Shown piece after piece: positions 60,250 through 64,000 of a DNA stretch of 64,000 nucleotides. A program made the position numbers and the translations under genes. The DNA is taken from positions 13,626 to 77,625 of the forward strand of contig CAUWCT010000005.1 in assembly GCA_963557065.1 (NCBI GenBank), written 5' to 3'. Origin of the DNA: UMGS1370 sp963557065 (lineage in GTDB: Bacteria > Bacillota > Clostridia > Lachnospirales > Lachnospiraceae). Every line of letters starts with the position of its first letter. Positions within the stretch are counted from its first letter, which is position 1. The notes beneath the pieces are model-generated. The model was not told the origin of the DNA, made no database searches, and worked only from the letters and a program-made list of their open reading frames with translations.

Positions 60250-61285
60250 CGTCGCCTCCCTTGCTGATAATCACTTCGCCCATATCCTCTAAATGACGGA
60301 TAATATTTACAATACGCTGCTGTGCCTCTTCTACATCTTTCAGCCTGATATTGGTGGTCATCTCCAGATCGCCGCGTACGGTCTCCGCCATACGCTTGGA
60401 CATATTGGCAAAGAATACCTGGCGCATCTCTTCGGACGCGGTCTTTAATGCGTAAACAATATCCTTGGCATCGCAATCGCGTACAAATCTCTGAATGGAC
60501 CGATCGTCCATATCCAGAATATTTTCAAATACAAACATCTTATCCCGAATGGTCTGGGACAGATCCGGATTGACTTTATCCAGTTCGTCGAAAATACGCC
60601 GCTCATTGCTTCGATCTACATGGTTCATCACATCAGCCACATAATCGACGCCACCCAGATTCATATTGTCTTCGCTGGTAATAATGGTGGCATACTTGCG
60701 CTTCATCTCTTCCTCTACAATGGCAATCGCTTCCGGGGAAACCCGATCCATCTTCGCCATGCCTTCCAGCGTCGGAATCCGTTTGCTGTCCGGAAGCTGC
60801 TCCAATATCTGCGCCGCCTGCTCCGGGTCCATATAGGACATAATCAGAGCAATCACCTGGGGGCGTTCCTGCTGTAGCAGGGATAAGAGCGCCTTGGGAT
60901 CGCCTTTCATAAAGAAGTTGAACGGCTTGGACTGTAAAGTCTTTGACACTTTCTCCAAAAGACTTCTGGCTGTCATCTCACCAAAGGCTTTTTCCAGAAC
61001 ATCTCTGGCGTAGTCCAGACCTCCATCTGTCATCATCTTGTGGGTCATACAAAGTTTATAAAACTCATCTAAAGCGCCTTCTACCTGGGCATTGCTGCTC
61101 TTTCCAAGTTTTGCAACTTCGTAGGTCAGATCTTCGATGTCCTGCTCACTTAAATATTTATATATCTGAGAAGCCTTATCAGCTCCCAGCGAAACAATCA
61201 CCAGAGCTGCTTTCTGTTTTGTGTCTAACTCGGGCACATTCTGCTCTTCACTATTTTTGTTTTCGTTTTGTGCTGCTGCGACCAT
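60230..61285 (-). CDS. fliG: Flagellar motor switch protein FliG
   Basis: A 351-residue FliG. KQKAALVIVSLGADKASQIY opens the N-domain, the middle holds ERPQVIALIMSYMDPEQAAQ (EHPQ-type motif), and the C-domain has the motor charges in LVNPDLSQTIRDKMFVFENI-like KVNPDLSQTIRDKMFVFENI. It links MotA torque to the FliF ring. The start overlaps fliF by 35 bases; the ribosome site GAGGGGAGG lies in the fliF end. Confidence 0.97.
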   Translation of the reverse strand: MVAAAQNENKNSEEQNVPELDTKQKAALVIVSLGADKASQIYKYLSEQDIEDLTYEVAKLGKSSNAQVEGALDEFYKLCMTHKMMTDGGLDYARDVLEKAFGEMTARSLLEKVSKTLQSKPFNFFMKGDPKALLSLLQQERPQVIALIMSYMDPEQAAQILEQLPDSKRIPTLEGMAKMDRVSPEAIAIVEEEMKRKYATIITSEDNMNLGGVDYVADVMNHVDRSNERRIFDELDKVNPDLSQTIRDKMFVFENILDMDDRSIQRFVRDCDAKDIVYALKTASEEMRQVFFANMSKRMAETVRGDLEMTTNIRLKDVEEAQQRIVNIIRHLEDMGEVIISKGGDDGDLIV

Positions 61286-62966
61286 CTGCTTCTGCCTCCC
61301 CTCTTAACCAGCTCTGTACCAGTTTTGCGGCTATCTGAGGATTCTGTTCCACAAATTCGCCGATATTCTGCTTTAATTTTAAACTGCGCTGCATACGAAG
61401 ATTGATAATCTCCTCATTTTTGTCAAACTCGTCTTCTTCCTCTTCCACTGCCAAAGCGGCTGCACTGGCCTCTTCTCCTTCAGCGGAAACTGCCGGAAAT
61501 TCTCCGTCTGTTCCGTCATTTGGAAGGAAGTTCATGCCTTCTGTATCCATCATATCTGAATCATGTTTCTTTCTTCTAAGCAGAAGCAGCGTAATCAGAA
61601 GAATCAGCAGGATAATCCCCGCTGCAATTGCAATGATTACAGGAGGAGCAATCTTAGGCTGCTCTACATTTGAAGAACCTGCTGAAGTAGCAGCCTCTTC
61701 CCGCTCTCTTGCGGCTGCGCTGGCCTGTGAGAGCGCCCGGATTACAGTAACCTTTTCATCTGCTTCTTCTAAGCTGATACCGGCAGAATTGGCTACCAGC
61801 TGAGCGATATCATCCAGCGGAACTGTGTTGTCGTCTGAATCAATCACAACACCGATGGTAGTGTTTTCCAAAACACCTGGATCAATCTGGCGCTGCTCTT
61901 TTACAGAATTGTAAAGCCATTCTCTTGTAGCGCTGTTGTTGGCATAGGTGTCCGTCGTCACATCCCCGCCGTTTCCGGCTGTATATCTGGGAGTGTCTGC
62001 ATTGGCATCTGCTCCTACTACGCCGCCGTCTCCCACATCAGCAGTTCCCGAATTTTCACTGGCAACGGTCTCTTTCTGAAGAAGTCCCTCTTTATCCTGT
62101 GCGTCAATCTTATCCGGCGTTGCATATGTGGTGCTCTCCTGAATCAGGCGCTCCATATTCAGAGTACCTTTTACAGAGACTGCCACTTTGCCTGGTCCAT
62201 AAAGCTGCTCCAGCACTCTTCTGACATTGCCTGCAATATTGTTTTCCACCAGGCTGGTCAGAGCCACCAGATCCGCCGCTTCTCCATAGCTGCTTTCTTC
62301 CGTCTCTCCGGAAACTTCCATCATGGTTGCAGCATCAAATACGGATACATTTGTAAAATTCATTCCCTTTACCGCTCTGGCTATCAGGTTCTTAATCGCT
62401 GATGCCTGGTTCGGGGTGAGTTCGACTCCGTTTTTCATGGTAACAACAACGGATGCTGATGCATCTGTCTGTGCATTGTCATTCAGGGCATACTTCTGCT
62501 CCCCTGCCTCGGCAATGGTTACTTTTGCATCCTGCACACCATCAAACAGACGAATCTGTGCTCCTAATCTATCCTGCAGTTCATACAGAGTGTACTGCTT
62601 TTTATCTGACTCTGTGGTCATAAGACCAGTATTATCCCGGTACATATCGTATGTAAATCCGCTCTGCGGATACCCCTGGCTGAGAAGATCCGCTCTCATC
62701 TGATCTACCTGGGCGCTAGGAATGCTTACTGAGCCGTTTGCATCATTAAAACGGTAATCTACTCCTTGCTCCTGAAGCAGGCCGACTACCTCCTGCGCCT
62801 CTTCCTGATTCATGCCGGTAAACAGGGTGCTGTAGTCGCCGCGTCCCTTTAAAGCCAGCATTCCTATCATAACAATAGCAATTATAACGGTGCCTGCTAC
62901 AATTGCTATAAACATTGATTTTGTTTTCCCTGACAATTTCTGCCAATACTCTTTTAAATTTTGCAC
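61251..62966 (-). CDS. fliF: Flagellar MS-ring protein FliF
   Basis: A 571-residue FliF. Transmembrane helix 1 (about 17-37, FIAIVAGTVIIAIVMIGMLA), ring-building domain 1 (about 45-110, with YSTLFTGMNQEEAQEVVGLL), RBM2 and RBM3 (about 115-415) and helix 2 (about 445-466) are in order. The C-terminal tail, which FliG binds, contains EEIINLRMQRSLKLKQNIGEF. The start is GTG at 62966. It is the core of the basal body. Confidence 0.96.
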   Translation of the reverse strand: MQNLKEYWQKLSGKTKSMFIAIVAGTVIIAIVMIGMLALKGRGDYSTLFTGMNQEEAQEVVGLLQEQGVDYRFNDANGSVSIPSAQVDQMRADLLSQGYPQSGFTYDMYRDNTGLMTTESDKKQYTLYELQDRLGAQIRLFDGVQDAKVTIAEAGEQKYALNDNAQTDASASVVVTMKNGVELTPNQASAIKNLIARAVKGMNFTNVSVFDAATMMEVSGETEESSYGEAADLVALTSLVENNIAGNVRRVLEQLYGPGKVAVSVKGTLNMERLIQESTTYATPDKIDAQDKEGLLQKETVASENSGTADVGDGGVVGADANADTPRYTAGNGGDVTTDTYANNSATREWLYNSVKEQRQIDPGVLENTTIGVVIDSDDNTVPLDDIAQLVANSAGISLEEADEKVTVIRALSQASAAAREREEAATSAGSSNVEQPKIAPPVIIAIAAGIILLILLITLLLLRRKKHDSDMMDTEGMNFLPNDGTDGEFPAVSAEGEEASAAALAVEEEEDEFDKNEEIINLRMQRSLKLKQNIGEFVEQNPQIAAKLVQSWLRGEAEADGRSSTKRKQK

Positions 62967-63005
62967 TTTTCAATCCCCAGCCTTTTACAATATTCAACCG
63001 CTCGC

Positions 63006-63326
63006 TTATACATTCATCTTAATCAGATCGTTGTAAGACTCCAGCGCCTTGTTTCTCAAAGTGATCAATACATCCAGGCTGAGTGCAGCCTTTGCCTCTG
63101 CAATCGGAAGACTGTGGGCATCGTCCAGCTGGCCTGTGGCCAGAAGATACTGTTTATTTTCTACGTCTGCCTGAGTCTCATAAACCTGTCCCACTACCTG
63201 ATTAAAAATGTCGTGAAACATGGAAGACTCTGCAACAGAATCCTTTTCTTTCTTTTCATTGACATTGACATTATCTGTATTTAATTCCCATGCCTTCATG
63301 GGGGTAATAAATGCTGCTTCCATCAT
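63006..63326 (-). CDS. fliE: Flagellar MS-ring-rod junction protein FliE
   Basis: A 106-residue FliE. SSMFHDIFNQVVGQVYETQA and the C-terminal AKAALSLDVLITLRNKALES with YNDLIKMNV fit the family. FliE is the first rod component exported. In this operon it lies between flgB and fliF; flgC, normally before it, is missing here. Confidence 0.95.
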   Translation of the reverse strand: MMEAAFITPMKAWELNTDNVNVNEKKEKDSVAESSMFHDIFNQVVGQVYETQADVENKQYLLATGQLDDAHSLPIAEAKAALSLDVLITLRNKALESYNDLIKMNV

Positions 63327-63369
63327 CCGCTTTCCCTCTCATTCATCTTATTATCAAGTTTTTGCCCGC

Positions 63370-63759
63370 TCAGAACGTCCTGGCTGCGCTCTTTAAACGA
63401 TTCAGATCATTGCTGATCGAACTTACCATGTGCTGGTACTCATAAGCTGTGCGGACCAGATCCACCTGCTCCTGATCCATGTCTACATTGTTGCCGTCCA
63501 GTCTGGTAGACTCTGCCAGCGTAACCCGCACCTGTGCCCTGGTCTTGTCAATGGCCCGGCCTACCTGGTTTCCTGCGCCCTGACCGGCAGATGCATTCTC
63601 AACCCGCTTATAAAGTTCGTCCTCAAACGTAACATATCTGGACTTAAATCCAGGGGTATCTACATTCGCTATATTATTGAGAGTAACCGTCTGACGTCCC
63701 CACAAAAAATCCAGCACTTTCTCTGTCAACATAATTCCATTGCCGTATATACCAGACAT
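63370..63759 (-). CDS. flgB: Flagellar proximal rod protein FlgB
   Basis: A 129-residue FlgB. LNNIANVDTPGFKSRYVTFE is the rod D0 signature and NVDMDQEQVDLVRTAYEYQH the C-terminal helix. It is the first gene of the fla/che operon, with a sigma-A promoter 119-147 bases upstream. The ribosome site is GAGAGGAAGAG. Confidence 0.96.
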   Translation of the reverse strand: MSGIYGNGIMLTEKVLDFLWGRQTVTLNNIANVDTPGFKSRYVTFEDELYKRVENASAGQGAGNQVGRAIDKTRAQVRVTLAESTRLDGNNVDMDQEQVDLVRTAYEYQHMVSSISNDLNRLKSAARTF

Positions 63760-63877
63760 AATTTTCTCTTCCTCTCCGGCAGTTTTACCGCCTGTGCAAC
63801 ACTTTGGCTATCATAACATATTACCGCCAAACAGCGCTCTTCCATTTTTTGGCGCAAATTCGACTAATAGTTCTTAC

Positions 63878-63906
63878 ATTGTACCTCACTTTGCAATGAG
63901 AGTCAA
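63878..63906 (-). promoter_or_regulatory. Sigma-A promoter of the fla/che operon
   Basis: On the minus strand TTGACT (63901-63906), 17 bases, then TACAAT (63878-63883). This is a good housekeeping promoter, so the operon is early class. The leader to flgB would be about 110 bases. Confidence 0.78.
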
Positions 63907-63927
63907 GAAAATTGCCACAATTTGTCG

Positions 63928-63944
63928 TACCCCCCCCCATAAAA
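63928..63944 (-). repeat. C9/G9 homopolymer element, copy 2
   Basis: TACCCCCCCCCATAAAA on the plus strand, identical over 17 bases to 14879-14895. Here it sits about 22 bases upstream of the -35 of the fla/che promoter instead of at a ribosome site. Nothing else was recognised between 63945 and the window end. Confidence 0.6.
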
Positions 63945-64000
63945 AAATGTTACCATTCACAGCCCTTTAATCAAAAGAAACATGAATGTCCATAGAAATC

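Noticed and set aside
1..64000. tRNA, rRNA, CRISPR or insertion sequences
   Set aside because: No cloverleaf with GGTTCGAATCC-type T-arm, no direct-repeat array and no transposase was seen by eye. A covariance-model search would be decisive.

Overview
The window reads as chromosomal DNA of a motile, anaerobic, Gram-positive member of the Lachnospiraceae (Clostridia). The basis is an AdhE-type alcohol dehydrogenase, cell-wall-binding repeat proteins, FliY/CheC/CheD/CheV chemotaxis proteins of the Bacillus/Clostridium type, FliW/CsrA, TTG/GTG starts with strong AGGAGG-type ribosome sites, and moderate GC. The genus (for example an Enterocloster/Lacrimispora relative) is inference and cannot be fixed from this sequence alone.

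Layout: (1) 1-10.3 kb is housekeeping and metabolic: the 3' end of adhE with an APH-like kinase, an Uma2-family protein, a MATE exporter, the convergent pth-mfd pair, an ECF transporter S component and a conserved FAD dehydrogenase. (2) 10.3-19.3 kb is sensory: a TetR regulator leads an operon with two chemoreceptors, from a promoter overlapped by two palindromic operators; divergent to it is a PAS-GAF-GGDEF-EAL protein co-transcribed with a third chemoreceptor. (3) 19.3-25.0 kb is a leftward operon starting at a sigma-A promoter: a FliK/YlqG-like protein, an FlhB C-domain protein (YlqH/FlhX type), two secreted cell-wall-binding proteins, a lytic transglycosylase without a signal peptide, and a PilZ protein. 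(4) Divergent from it, 25.2-30.4 kb is the late flagellar operon flgM-flgN-flgK-flgL-yviE-like-fliW-csrA behind a sigma-28 type promoter. (5) 30.4-36.5 kb holds a nucleotidyltransferase gene and a second sigma-28 operon, fliD-fliS-fliT-like-fliD-like. (6) 36.5-63.9 kb is one long leftward fla/che operon of about 27 kb. It starts at a good sigma-A promoter upstream of flgB and ends at an intrinsic terminator after comFB. Its order is flgB-fliE-fliF-fliG-fliH-fliI-fliJ-fliK-flgD-TIGR02530-flgE-flbD-motA-motB-fliM-cheY-flgC-fliY-fliO-fliP-fliQ-fliR-flhB-flhA-fliA-flgG/flhO-flgG/flhP-cheC-cheD-cheV-wall-binding protein-parA-comFB.

Working together: the early operon supplies basal body, export gate, hook, stator, switch and sigma-28 (FliA). 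After hook completion FlgM would be exported and FliA would fire the flgM and fliD operons, which supply hook-filament junctions, cap, chaperones and the FliW-CsrA flagellin control pair. Flagellin, cheA, cheW, cheB, cheR, fliL, flhF and flhG are not in the window. Cyclic-dinucleotide control is suggested by the GGDEF-EAL protein, the PilZ protein and the ComFB-domain protein.

The least explained parts are the wall/export module at 20-25 kb, the wall-binding protein-ParA-ComFB tail of the fla/che operon, the FliD-like paralogue, the flgC gene displaced about 13 kb from flgB, and several short repeated or palindromic elements at promoters. No rRNA, tRNA, CRISPR array or insertion sequence was recognised.
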